From assembly GCA_001970955.1 (NCBI GenBank), contig MPUH01000924.1, forward strand, positions 1 to 29,230: a DNA stretch of 29,230 nucleotides. The letters run 5' to 3'. Source of the stretch: Stentor coeruleus (lineage: Eukaryota; Ciliophora; Heterotrichea; Heterotrichida; Stentoridae). A program made the position numbers and the translations under genes. Below, one piece after another: positions 1-13,900 of this stretch. The notes under the pieces were generated by a model that saw nothing but the letters and a program-made list of their open reading frames with translations, did not search any database and was not told the origin of the DNA. Positions within the stretch are counted from its first letter, which is position 1. Each line of letters begins with the position of its first letter.

Positions 1-247
1 TTCAATCTTCAAAATAATAGCTACTATAATAAATCATATATATAATCTTTATATAGCATTTAGCATGAATATCTGAGTCTGGGACAATCATAAAATAGAA
101 TTTCCCATGCAATTTACGAGTACCATAAGCTAAAGTTATTTATAGTTGAATTATGTTTAAGTAATTATAGTCAAATAGGCTTAAAAATAATTTTTTCTAA
201 AATAGGCTCATAGAGAAAAGCAAATAATCTAATTATTTTTAGTTAAG

Positions 248-769
248 TATTCAGCTGTCATCACTGTATTTTAAAGGCATTTCGATGCTGAAACTAGTGT
301 TTATTTTACTAAATATACAAAAATTACTATTAAGTCTGCTTCAAGTGTGATTGAAGAGTAATTAACTATTGCAGACAGTGATGAGAAAATATAAATCATT
401 CTTAATACCAATTTTATATCGAATCCCTTACACAAAGGTAAGCCATTTCATAAAATTACAATTCCTGTATGTATTTTTATTACTCTCGCATGCTTAGCCG
501 GATTAATTGTTATGACAATAAAATATTGTTCTGGATGGACTGAATATTGGATTGCAAATTGGGCTATTTTCTATTTAATTGACATTTGTTCCCTAGAAAT
601 AATATATGCAGTAATATTAAGCTATTGTATTAAGGTCGAAACAGTTGAGACTGATTATAAAAATGATCCAGAAAAAAATACGATGAAAGACTCTGATGAA
701 AATCTAAATTCTAACAGAAATTTTGTTGCTAATGAAGAAAGTGAAGAATATGAAATTATAGCTAATTGA
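248..769 (+). pseudogene. Decayed, internally deleted copy of the tail of the giant REJ/polycystin-like gene
   Basis: From about 433 to the TGA at 767-769 the DNA closely matches 15405-15739, the last two membrane helices and acidic tail of the giant gene; about four bases in five agree by eye and many differences are at third codon positions. Shared words include KPFHKITIPVCIFIT and SLEIIYAVILSYCIKVE. The same frame stays coding-like back to 248 (VYFTKYTKITIKSASSVIEE then LTIADSDEKI) but carries TAA stops at three places. That stretch aligns with an Ig-like repeat (compare ISFSHAKTYKIIASTTSNS near 11460), not with the sequence that should precede these helices. So an internal deletion joined a repeat directly to helices 4-5, removing the EGF, REJ and first three helices. 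Similarity continues about 100 nt past the stop, so the 3' flank was duplicated too. The longest stop-free piece after the deletion begins at or before 433; I see no start for it. I call it dead, but a short two-helix product cannot be excluded. Confidence 0.75.
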
Positions 770-1900
770 GCTTATAGGTTAGTAATTATTTAGTTATAGA
801 AATTTTATTTGCTAATTTTTTTATAAAAGTATGGTTAAATTAGATAACCTATTCAATATAAAATAAAATTTAGAAATATTCAGATATATAATAAAAATCA
901 TATTTTTTTAACAACTCCTAACACTAAACTCTAAAGATTCTGGAATTGTAATTTTTACTTAGTTTATAATAGCATATAAACATTTTCTCTACAGCTGCAA
1001 TTTTAGCTTTGAAGATGGTAAAGAATCTGACTATTGAATTCGATGAAAATATATCAAGGTGATCAGAGTTAGGGTAAGTAGGCTTCTGATTGCTTAAACT
1101 TGTTTCTAAAGTACTTGAAATTCTTTGAAAAATTAAAAAAGCTAAAAATTTATATGCTTTTTATATTTCCTTAGTTTGTAAGCAAATTCCTCATAACCAA
1201 AAAGTTTATAAACAGTTTTATGACTTATATATTGAAAACTGCATAATATATATTAAAAGTTATTGAGAAATCCTTTAACTTAAAAATTAAAGATATCAGA
1301 AAAACCTCTTGACTATGAGCTGAATGAATGATCCTTATGAGTATAGATATAAAGATAGCTTATGATATTAGTTTAAAGGTAATAGCTTTTTAATAAGTAT
1401 AAAGAATGATAGTTAGAATTAATTGATTTCATTAGACTAAAAGTAAAGGGCAAGACAATAATGCTTGAAATTATTCATGAAACTATACAATTTTATCTAG
1501 CTGTAATATAATCTTGAAATTTATTTTTATCTGCTTTAAAGTATAATAAGAATGAATTAAGTATCGATAAAGTTTTAAGTTGCCTACATTTTTTAAACAA
1601 ACAAAGCCTTATAAATGCTTAATTAAGTTCGCTAGTAAATAAATAAAAGCTAAAATTGTAAAAATCGATTTCTAATTTTTATAATCTTTAAAAATCATAA
1701 CTAGAGTACTAATATCGCAAAATCTGTATAAAAAATACCCTAATTTTATATATAAACTACATATATATCCTAGTCTTGACATATTTTCTTTAACTTTTTA
1801 TTTACTATTATCATAAAGTAATTTATCCTATAAAAAATGATGTAATAAATTCTAAGTTTATTAGATTTAATCTATAAAAAAGATTTTGTTTTATAATAAT
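770..1900. other. AT-rich gap with coding-like debris
   Basis: No intact gene is visible. 770 to about 880 resembles the 3' flank of the giant gene (15740-15830). Two stretches look like broken coding sequence on the + strand. From 1141 the frame reads KNLYAFYISLVCKQIPHNQ and continues to about 1266. From 1461 another frame reads MLEIIHETIQFYLAVI, then after TAA and TGA continues with LSIDKVLSCLHFLNKQSLIN to about 1616. The two are in different frames, so if they were one gene it has both stops and frameshifts. I do not recognise the family. The rest is low-complexity A/T leading into the promoter of the next gene. Confidence 0.35.
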
Positions 1901-4900
1901 ATGAGACTATTTATTTGTTTATTGTTTGCCAGCATTGGGGAAATAGTAAAAGGAGCTTGTTCTATAGCATATTCTTCTATTACACCAAATGTATACACCT
2001 TAGTAACAATAACAGTAACTGGATTTGACGGTACACAAGTAAGTCTTAGTACGGATATTGAATCATCTTTTATATACATCACTGGATCTGATGGAATAAC
2101 TATAGACTCAAGTGGTAATGGTTATTTTCATATCTACTACACGAAAGCTATAGTCTTAAATTCAATGATATCATGCGATAACAATGAAGTTTGGAAACAA
2201 GTCATAATACCTAAAGAAATTAAAATTGAAACCTATGGGGCTAGAGATGTAATAATTACTTAGGGTTCTATAACAGAAGTATATAGAATATATGTACAGT
2301 TTTCAATATTATCTGATAATTATGTTATTGATGGACTTCAATTAACACTTCAATTATTGTCTAATGATATTGATGTGACTTCTCAAAGCTTAATTGGAAC
2401 TGTATCTGGGACAACTTTAGATGGGTCATTTACATTTGATAATTTAAAGATAAAAGACTTGGGAAAATATCAATTTAAAGTTAATTTTTATGCTTATAAT
2501 TGTGTTACTGAAACATTTGAGATTTCAGCACAGAAAATTCATCGCGTATATATTGTGCATAATGAAACAATGTTTAATGCATATACCAGTTATAATTTCG
2601 AAGTGCAAATATTAGATTTAAAAGGATATAATTACTTAGAAAATAGTATTGTTGAATTATATACCAATGATTCAACAGCTATTGGTGGGAACTTTAAAGG
2701 AGAGACTTCTTCAGGAGTAATTATATTCTCGAATGTCTATTTTCAAACAAGTGGAGTTATAGAATTTTCTTCTAAAGTAGTAAATATTCAAGATCCAAGT
2801 GATAATGGGATTTACACATTTGAGATAATTATTAACAGTGCGAAATTAAATCTTCAGTCTTACTCTGTAAAAATTATTTAGTTTGAAACAATCGGATCTA
2901 TGCCAACATTAATAATAAATATAGAAAATTATGTTGGAGAATTAGTAACAGAAACTGCAAATTTTAAATGCATACTTACTCTTTTAGACTCAGGAGAATA
3001 TAGTTCAAACCTAGTAAACGGTGGTATAATTTTAAGTTCTGATAGCAAATGCAGTTACCCAAATGTTAGAATCCAACGCTCAGGAACATATTCTCTAAAA
3101 ATAATTGTAGCTGAGGCAGCAGTCATACCTATAACAACTGACCAATTTACTGTTACAAGTTCTATTGTCAGTGTAACAATTTTACCTCTTGCTGAATATT
3201 CATACACCATTTACTTTGTATACGATTTCAATGTAACAATTTTTGGTGAAAACTACTTTGAATTTTTAGAAGATGCCGATTTAGAATTGTCTGTAGATGG
3301 AACTTCTCAATTAGGAGGTACTCTTACAGGATCTACAAACACAGGATTTTTCACTTTCAAAAACATTTATTACAAGTCCTCAGGTACAAGAATCATTACA
3401 GTCTCAGCAAAAGTAAAAAATTCATCAACTGTATCTGCAATTGGGACTTTTAAAAAAGAGGTAAATGATCTTCAAAATCATATTGATACATTCAATCAAG
3501 TAATATTTACTTAGCTTGAAAACGCAGGAGAAAAGTTTGATAGCACAATGAATTTAAAAAACAATTATAGGAATTTAGATACAAGTTCAATAACAAAAGT
3601 AGCAATTATCGCATTAAACTTAACAAGCTCGTATGATGCTTATATTTATTACGATTTTCAAGTGTTTATTTATGGCAATAATTACTTATTTTACCTAGAT
3701 GCAACATCAATAACATTAACTATTGATGATAACTCAGAAATAGGAGGAACTTTAACTTTATCAACAAACACCGGATATGCATTTTTTTGCGGAATTTATT
3801 TCACAACATCTGGTAATAGAAAACTTTCTGCAACTGTTACTTATGGAGTAAACTTAGCCTTAGGCACATTGGATTTAACTATAAATAAAGTTCATTTATC
3901 AATTCAAAGTTTTACTCCAGTAATGTTTATTTAGTTAAATACTATAGGAATTAAAACAGATATTGCTGTGAATATTTTGAATTCAAAAAATATTGTTCAA
4001 GCATCAAACAATAAAGTACCTTGTACACTTGATTTGAAAAACTCTGATGGCTCCAGTTTACAAAACAATAATTTAGAAATTGATAATAATTCAGTCATGA
4101 GTTATGCTGGAGTTTGTACTTTCTTTCATATTAGAATAAAACGTTCAGGTATCTATACGATTAATGTTTCATCTACTTCACTTGCTGTTGTCAGCTATTC
4201 TACATCTGCATTTACTACTACAAGTTCTATAGTCAGTGTAGTTATCTCTCCTACAGAAACTTTAAATTTATGCATAGCTTACTTTGTTTATGATTTTAAA
4301 GTGGACATTTATGGTAATAATGGCTATTATTACTTAGAAATGGTTAATGTAAAAATATCAATAAATAAAGTAGAGTCTTTAGGAGGTAATCTGATTGGGT
4401 CAACAGATACTGGGATTACAACTTTTACATCTATTTACTTTAAATCTTCAGGATCAATAATTATTACAGCAGAAGCTACTAGTTCAGCTGGAGTCATAAC
4501 TTATGGAACTTTAAGTGGAACAGTTGAAAATTCTCAAATTGAAATTTTACCATTTAATGCTGTAAAAATTATTTAGCTTTCGAATATAGGTGTTGTATCT
4601 AATATTTCAATAAAAATTACAGATGGAAATGGGAATATCAAAACATCACCGGATGAATTCATATGTAGCATTGAATTAAAAAATTCGAACGTAGAAACTC
4701 TTACTGAAACTAATTTAGAGATTAATTCGGTTCAAAGCAATGTCGCTTATTCAAACAGTGAATGTGGAGTTTGTAGTTTTATAAATGTACGCATTATGCG
4801 ATCAGGAACATATGTTTTTTATTTCTCTACTAATTCAATAGCAATTTCTCCAAAAACAACAGATTCATTTATAACAAAAAGTTCTGTCATTCGTGTGGTA

Positions 4901-7900
4901 GTTTCTTCAGTAAACCCACCAAGCTCATACACTGCTTATTTTATTTACGATTTTAAAATAGAACTTTTTGGTGAAGGAATATACCCTTACTTAGAAACAG
5001 CAACAATAAAATTATCTTTAAATGACCTTACAGAATTAGGAGGCACAACAACATTTACAACAAGCACTGGTTTATATATTGCTAGTGGAATTTACTTCCA
5101 AACAAAAGGAAAAACGGGACTTTGTGCTGAAATAATTATTGAATCTATTCCAATTATAAGCTTTTTTGATTTAACAATAAATGAAAACTTAATTGCAATT
5201 CAAGAATTTACACCAGTAAAATTTATTTAGCTTATCAATATAGGAGTTCAATCAACAATAAATGCGATTTTTGTGGATTCTGAAAACAACTTAAGGACAT
5301 CTTCTAAAGAGTTTTCATGTATCATTGACTTGAAAACAGGTGATGATTTAGCATATATAAATGATAATCTAGAAGTTGCATCTAAAACTGTTGAAAGCTC
5401 TGGCGGTATATGCACATTTTCAAACGTTAGGATTAAGCGTTCTGGTTCATTTATAATAGTAATTTCTTCAACTAATTCTGCAGTTGTTCGTAATAGCACT
5501 AAAGAATTCCAAACAACAAGTTCAATACTTCTTGTTGAAATTGCATCTACCAATATTGAAAACCTATACACTGCATACTTTTATTATGAATTTTTAGTAA
5601 TTTTAAAAGGTGAAGGCAACTTTGAATATATAGAGTCTGCTGATATCAATTTATCAATTAATGAATTATTAGAACTAGGAGGAACAATCACTTCCAACAC
5701 AGACCTTGGATATAAAACTTTTAATGATATTTACTTCAAATCATCAGGTTTTAAAACTATCACTGCAACAGCTACTTATAATATGGGTGCAAAAACTAAT
5801 GGAATTTTTCAAGTAACTATTGACAACCTTGGGATAAAAATTCAAACATTTGATAAAGTAATATTTATACAGCATACAAGTGCTGGAGATATATTTAGTA
5901 TATCACTAATCTTTGCAGATATTTATTGGAATATAAAAACAGCACCAGAAGAATTCGAATGTATTGCGGAACTTAAAAATTCAGACAATTCAGTCATAAG
6001 CAATCTTATTTTAGAAGTTAGCTCAGTTCTAGGAAATACCATTGTTTCAAATAGTGTATCTGGAGTCTGTAATTTTCAGCATATTCGCATAACGAGAGTT
6101 GGAACATATATTTTTAATTTTTCATCAAAAACAGAAGCTATAATAGGAGTAGAAACATTACCATTTACAATAAATAACTCTGTTACTAAAATTATCATTT
6201 CTTCAGTTGATTCACCAAACTTTTACACTGCTTATTTTGTTTATCAATTTAAAGTAGATTTATATGGTGAGGGCGACTATATTTATTTAGAAAGTGCTGT
6301 TGTTGAATTATATTCATATGGAGATTTACTGCTTAGAGGTGATCTTATTTCACTAACAGATGTGGGGACAGCAATTTTTAATTATGTTTATTTTAAGTCT
6401 TCAGAGTTAATGACTATTCATGCAAAGGCAACTTATGGAGATGATGAAATAGCATTCGCGGAATATTTGAATGTGGAAGTCGTCAATCTTCAAATTCAAG
6501 TCCAACCTTTCAATACAGTATTTTTTACTTAGCCTTCAAATATTGGAATTCTCACAGAAATTTCAATACTATTTACAGATATAAATGGAGCTATAAAAAC
6601 TTCATTAGAAGAATTTAATTGCTATATTGAGTTAATGAATCCAGACGGGCTAAATTTAAATTTTATCAGCTTAGAAATTAGTAGTTTTACTAGGAGAAGT
6701 GTAGATGGAGAATGCACTTTTAGCAATTTGAGAATTATACGTTCTGGAAGTTACGTTTTAAATTTTTATTCTGATACAGCGTTTATCTCTCCAGGAACAA
6801 CTCCAGTATTTTATACAACTAGTTCTATAATTTCAGTGCATATTTCTTCAACTAGTTCAGAGAACTTTTTTACTGCTTACTTTATCTACAGTTTCAAGGT
6901 AGAAATATTTGGAGAAGGAGACTTCAGCTATCTAGAATCATGCGATATCGAGTTAACTTTAAATGATGCTAATAAAATATATGGTTATTCACCCAAAACA
7001 TCAGTAACAGAAGGATTCATAATATTTTCAGGACTATATTTCGATAAGTCAGGTGGCTTATTTTTAACAGCATCTGCAGTAGACTTAAGCAATATTCCAG
7101 TTTTGTCATCGCCTTTATCATTAATAATATTTGACGTAAATATTAATATCGATTCAACTATAAACGTAACTTATATTTAGTTCAAAACAATAGCTGATAT
7201 ACAAGACATAATCATAAGCTTCAAAGATATTAATGGAAATATCAGAACTTCTGACAAAGAATTCTCATGCTTTGTTAATCTTTATAATTCATTAAATGAA
7301 CTTTTAGAAGAAAATATAGTAGTCACAACAACATTTATGAGCTCAAATGGTATTTGCATTTTTGAAGATGTTAGAATTTTAAGATCAGGGACTGGGTATT
7401 ATTTGAATTTTTTATCTTCTGATGCATCTGTTCAGAATAAACAATCTTCAAGTTTTGATATAGAAAGTTCACTTCATAGTATTAATGCTATGCTCGCAAA
7501 TGGGCCTTATATTGTTTATTTTACTTACTCCCTTACTGTTAATTTATATGGTAACGGAGGTTTTGCATATTTAGAAGATGTTACTATAAAACTTACTATG
7601 GATGATGGAACTGTGATTGGTGGATATACAGAATCAATTACAAATACTGGAAGTTATAAATTTGATATCTATTTTACTTCAATTGGATTAAGAGCATTAA
7701 CTATTTCAGCTACTCAAAATAGTTTACCTTATTATACTGTAGAAGCAAAGATTGATTTCGACTTAGTGAAGTCAACTATAAATGTTGTATTCACTGATGT
7801 AAGATTTACTTAGATAAAAACAATTGGGGATTTGACTACAGTTATTGCTACGATTACAGGTGAAAATTCAAATACGGAAGCTGTTAACGGTGAATATCAA

Positions 7901-10900
7901 TGTGTACTAAAATTACAAAATTATGAAACAGGAGAAGATTCAGACTCGATTTCAGGGGAACCTTCCGTAGATGCTATAAATGGGGTATGCACTTTTAACA
8001 ATATCAGAATTACTCGTTCAGGTAATTATAGATTTTATGTATCAATTTCTATGACTAATGTCATACTTTTAGGAATTTCAGAAAAAATTATTATCACGAG
8101 CTCTGTGAAAAAAGTCTTAGCTTCAGCGAACAATAATAAACCAAGTATATATTTTGATTTCGAAGTGAATATTATTATAAAAGGTGAAGGGGACTTTGAC
8201 TATTTAGAGTCATGCACAATAACAATAATTTCAGATGATAATTCAGTGATAGGAAATAATCAAAATACAATAACCACTGGTTCAGCTACAATGACAATAT
8301 ATATAACATCGACATCATTATTATATATAAAAGCAAGTGTTTCAGATATAGAGTCTGATCATATATTACTATCTCCAACTCCTCTTAAATTCACAGTTGA
8401 TACTACATCAAACCCAACAACTAGTTCTGATTTATTTGAACTTAAAGTTAGTGTTAAAAATATTGATAATGTTATTGAAACAAAAAACTACAACTATGGT
8501 GAGTATCCTTTTGATATAATTTTAATACCTGACTCTTTAATATATTCTGGAAAAGTACTATGGTATGAAGATATAATATCACCAGATAGTTGTATATCAT
8601 CAAAAACCTTTTCAGGAACTAAAACATTATTTGGAATAAAAATCATATCAGCAGGCACATTTATAGTGAAAATTTCATCAGCATTTACTCCTACAATCAC
8701 TGAAGCTACTATATCATTTTCTATTGTCAATCGTATTAAAGGAGTTTCGTTAACATCTTTAGAATCTAATCCTACAACAAATGTGGGTTTTTTAGTCAAA
8801 TTAGATGTTATTGGAGAAGATGACAATGCTTATGTTTCTATAGCGAATTTTGAATTTCTGAATAATGGGATAAATTTAGGAGGGTGCACCCTTGATACAA
8901 ATGGTGCATGCAGTGATCAGATAATTTTTAATGAAAAAGGTGATTATACTATAATAACAAGCTCAGAGCAAACAACTATCACAGGCGCATTAGATATAAA
9001 TGTTTCAAATATGCTAATGAAAATAAACGAAGATTTTTCACATGTAATTTTTATTTAGATTTTAACCAGTGATACAGTCCTCTCATTATCAGTTACTGTT
9101 TATGATTGTACAGGAACGTCAGTTATTACTACAGAAGCTGATAGTTGTGATATTACAATCAGTCTCGTAAATGGAATTTCTAATTCAGGTACTTCTATAA
9201 TTGGAACTCTAACACAAACTATAATAAATGGCATTGCTACTTTTAACGATATCAAAATCTTGTCTTCTGGAACATTCAATGTGCTTTTTACTTCAGGATG
9301 CTCTTATATTGATAATGCTTATACAGTTCAAAGTTTATCCGTAACTAACTCAATAAAAAATATAATAGTAGAAACTATAGATGAAATCACAGTATTCTTT
9401 TCATTTAATATCGATGTCACAATTTATGGAGATGATGATAATTACTACCTTGGAGATTGCAATTCAATATTAAGCATTGATATGGATTCATTTATCGGAG
9501 ATCCTAACTCATTTACAAATACAGGAAAAACCACTTTTAGTATATACTTTGAAAGTTTTGGGATTAAAACCATAAAAGGCTCATGTTCGGAAAATTCATC
9601 AGTTCAAAATACAGACAAAATTACAATTCTCAAAGAAACATTAAATGTTGTTTTAAATAATATTGTAAATTTTATTTAGCCTAAAACTGGTTTGAATGAA
9701 TTTTCTGTGACTGTAGAAATTTTAGATAATTCAGGAACTCTTAAACAAACAGATGGTAATGATGGTAATGCTTATAGGATAACATTAAAACTTTATTGTA
9801 TTGATGGCAATGGAGAATACAGAAATGATTTTTTTAGCATAACAGATTCAACTTTGACTGCTTATGGTGGAATAGTGATATTCGAAGGTTTAAATATTTG
9901 GAAGTCAGGAAATTATCATATAGAAGCTACGCCTGATATCTCATATATAAATTCTGGTGTCTCCAGTGAATTTTATGTTCTTGTGGTAATTAAAGAAATG
10001 ATCGTTGATTATCAGGATAAATTATATTCATTTTTTGACTTTAACATCACCTTGAAGTTATATTCTGATACTAATATTTTTTTTACTGAAACTACTAAAA
10101 TAACTATTGAAGCAGATCCAAATGTACTAATAGGGGAATTGATTATTACAGATAGTAATATACTTAGCACAGGAAATATTGTATTTTCAAATTTGCATTT
10201 TTCTGATTATGGAAATATTGCACTTAAGATATCTGGCTTTATAAACGATATTAAAGAAACAAAAACTTGTGTTATAGAAGTTATACCAAGTATTATAATT
10301 CTAACTCTAAATTCTGGTAATTCTCAAATGGTATTTTTTATTTAGATCACTGATAGTACACATACATTTTCTCTCACCGCAACAGTTTATAACTATGAAA
10401 ATGGTGAAAAATCTTCTTATAATCATACAATAACCCTTTCAATTGAATCATCATCATCACATTCAGGAAAAGTTTTAGAAGGTAAAATATCACAAGAAAC
10501 AGTTAATGCAATTTGCTATTTTTCAGAAATTAGAATTCTTTCAATGGGCAAATTCAAATTCAAAGCTTCTTCATCAGGGCTTGCTTCTAATTACACTATA
10601 GAGGAATTTACTATTAAAAATGCTATTAAAAGCTTTACTATGAGTTATTCTGATGATATACAAAATGTTGTTAGGAATAAATTATTTAATGTTAGTATCT
10701 CAATTATCGGTGAAGATAATATTTTTTATATTGGTAAAGTTGAAGTTAAATTTTATCAATCACCATATTCGTCATTTAATGAATTGAAACCTGTAGCAAC
10801 TAGCAATGGGACTTTTATCATTGAAGTTTTACCTTTACGGTCAGGAAAATTATTTTTAAACGCATCAGTTACTGATCTTCTTAACCAAAATTTAACTGTT

Positions 10901-13900
10901 TCTATGGAAATTACATCTTATACTGCGGCAATAGAAATTGCATTTGATCCAATTGTAATAAATATTTAGCCTATTGACAGTAGTTCTACTTTCGATATTA
11001 ATATTTTTGTATATGATAATTATGGGGAATTACTTAGCACTACATTAGAGGCAGATTTCAAGTTTAACTGTTTAGATGGGTCAATATGTTCTGGACTGAT
11101 TATCGATAAAATAAACCTTAAAAGTGAAGATAAAATTACTATAACAGGGGGTAAAATTTCATATGAAAAATGTAAGATTCTTTCATCTGGGGACTTTGAC
11201 TTTTCTGTTTCAGCTGCAGGATATGTTAAAAGCCAAACATTATTTAACTCTTTCAAAAATTATGTTAAAGAAGTTCAACTTTCGAATATTGAAAGTAATC
11301 CTTCAGTTAATTTTATAGTCCCATTAAAAATAACACTTATTGGGGATGATAATTTGAGCTACATTTTACCAACAAGTGTATCTTTAATTGACACAAATAA
11401 TAATTCTTTTACTGGAGACATTAAATTAGAAACTTCATCAGGACATGCAATTCATAATATAAGTTTCTCTCATGCTAAAACTTATAAAATCATAGCTTCA
11501 ACTACAAGTAACTCTATTACTAGTTCACTTTCTATAACAGTCGTTCAAAATAAAATCAAGATTATCCTTCCTGGTGAGCCATATTATGACAATAAGGAAT
11601 TTATAACATCAATTGAAGTCTATGATAGTACTAATACAACTTTAGAAACTAACTATGGGACTTATACTTTTACTATATTAACTGATCCAAGTATAATACT
11701 CTTACCAAATACAATCAAAACATCTGCAGGAAAAGGTTCATTATCAATTCTCATAGACACAGCAGGAACATATACTTTAAATATTAAAGATGATGATTTT
11801 CATGATGCAATAAGTCCTATAATTATAGTTAAAGAAAGTATAAAGCTTATTAAAACTACAGCTAAATTCGATCAAAACCTTAACACTTTATTCGAATTGC
11901 CCATTACAATTTATAATAAAAATGATGCATCTTTTCTTTATGAAACAGTTTTAAATATTACCTGTGAAACAGCAGATCTATATGGTGAAACTTTGACTAT
12001 CACAACTTCTAACAGCACAGGATCATTTTGGATATATTTCAATAAGACAGGAACTAAAAAATGCAAGGTCCAATCTTCTTTTACAGTATCAGCATCATTT
12101 ACTTTCATAATTAGCAATACAAAAATCAATACTGATACATTGTGTGATGTTGGGATAAGTGATAGTAGGTGTTACAAATGTAAAGATGCAGCTAAAAAAA
12201 CTAGCACCGAATCTTGTACTTGTGGAGGTAATAGTCATTATAATGATACAACTGATCTATGTGTTTGTGATACTGATTTTAAGGCTATTAATGGATATTG
12301 TGTTAAATGTGGTTGGTATTTTAAAGAAAATGAGATTAAAGGTTATTATGAAGAAGATTACAAAGGGATTATTATGGAGTTTGCTAAACCTGTAGCTCAG
12401 AGTAAAGAAGGGTCATGCAACTCTATTGTCACAGTTCCAGAATCTTTGAAAAAGAATTTCTTAAGTTGTTCTTGGATGAATTCATTGAAATTAAAAGTTG
12501 CTTTTAGTGAAATTGTAAGAGGAGATGAATTTTATATGGAACTTGATCCTTCACTTGTTCAATATGTTAGATCAGGTGACTGCAGTGAAAAAATATATGA
12601 TTTAAATATTAAGATTTCTGCAATTTATGATAAACCAACACCTATTTCATCAATCACTGCTCCTAGTTCATTATCTATTAGTTGTGGTTCTGATATGAAC
12701 ATTACTATAATGACAAAAAGTGTTAACAAAGATTATAAATATATATGGTCAACAGATATTGGCGATGCAAACAAAATTCTTGCAGATTTAATTAATAATC
12801 AAGTTACCCCATCTTTTAGTATTAATATCAAAAATTTCACTGCAGGTGCTCTGAATATTTATTTGAAAATAGAAAGTAAAACATTTGGAACATCAAGCTC
12901 AAGCGAAACTGTTATAACTATTAGTGGAGAAAAAGAAATTATGGCTCAAATGTCTGCAGGAAGGAGTATCAAAATCAAAAAATCAGATACTCTTCCTATA
13001 AAACCAACAATAATTGACACTTGTGAAACAGCAGGTCCATATAATTATACATGGGAATATACGCAAAATGTAACATCTGACCTTCTTGACTTTCAAACTT
13101 TTATGCAAAAGCAAAAGAAAACTGATTCTATCCTGATATCTCCAAATGATCTTAATGTAGGAATTTTATATACATTTACAGTTACTCTAGAATCTGAGAA
13201 TATTAAAGGAAGTGCTTCAATAGATGTTGAAGTTGAGTCAAATCCAATAGAAATCCAGTTTTTAAGATCAAGTGGTTCTGTAGGGAATACAAATGATTTA
13301 TCAATTGAGATCGAAGCAATGGATCCTGATGATTCAGGTGCATCATTAAGCATTGTTTGGTCTTGTTATGAAGGTAAATCCTCATGCTTAGACAATGATG
13401 ATATTAATCTTCTTAAGGATCTTGATATAAATAGCAAAGCTCTTGTTGTGCCAAAAGATAGACTTAGGAACTTTGCCATGTACTCATTTTACGCGACAGC
13501 TTCAGCTAATTATAAAAGCACTACAGGGCAAATTGATATAGAAATTAATATTAAAATAAAAGGTAATGTCAAAATCAAACCTTTTCAAGGCCCTGTCAAT
13601 AATAATATTGCTATAATTATTATTCCAAAAATTCAGCCATATGACGGGATTATATTTAAATGGACTTTTAGCCCATCTCTTGAATCTAGCAATATAATTT
13701 ACGACCAATCTTTTATGTATATCCCACCAAAAAGCCTTAAAAACAGCATAAATTATCAATTAACTTTCGAAATGTATGAATTAGGTTCAGAAGAATATGC
13801 AACATCAGGGTTTATTATGCTAACAAGAAATTCCCCTCCTGTATGTGAAAATTTTACAGTCACCAAAAATGCAAATGATAAATACAAACTTGAAGGTCTT

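Noticed and set aside
1886..1900. Giant-gene start at 1886
   Set aside because: That codon is TTG. The ATG at 1901 begins a good signal peptide and follows a TATAA element.
2261..10969. TAG read as glutamine (a ciliate code change), since open frames repeatedly end in TAG and then continue in frame
   Set aside because: Each TAG is the end of a 15-mer GTA...TAG. The same 15-nt removal restores WDTAGQE in Rab2 and works in phases 1 and 2 in the phosphatase and TBC genes. Rab2 ends CKC-TAG, where reading through would destroy the prenylation signal.
13093..13759. Minus-strand ORFs within the giant gene (also 1891-2082, 5248-5571, 8494-8826, 11020-11256, 11938-12129)
   Set aside because: They are shadows of the plus-strand coding sequence with no domain features.
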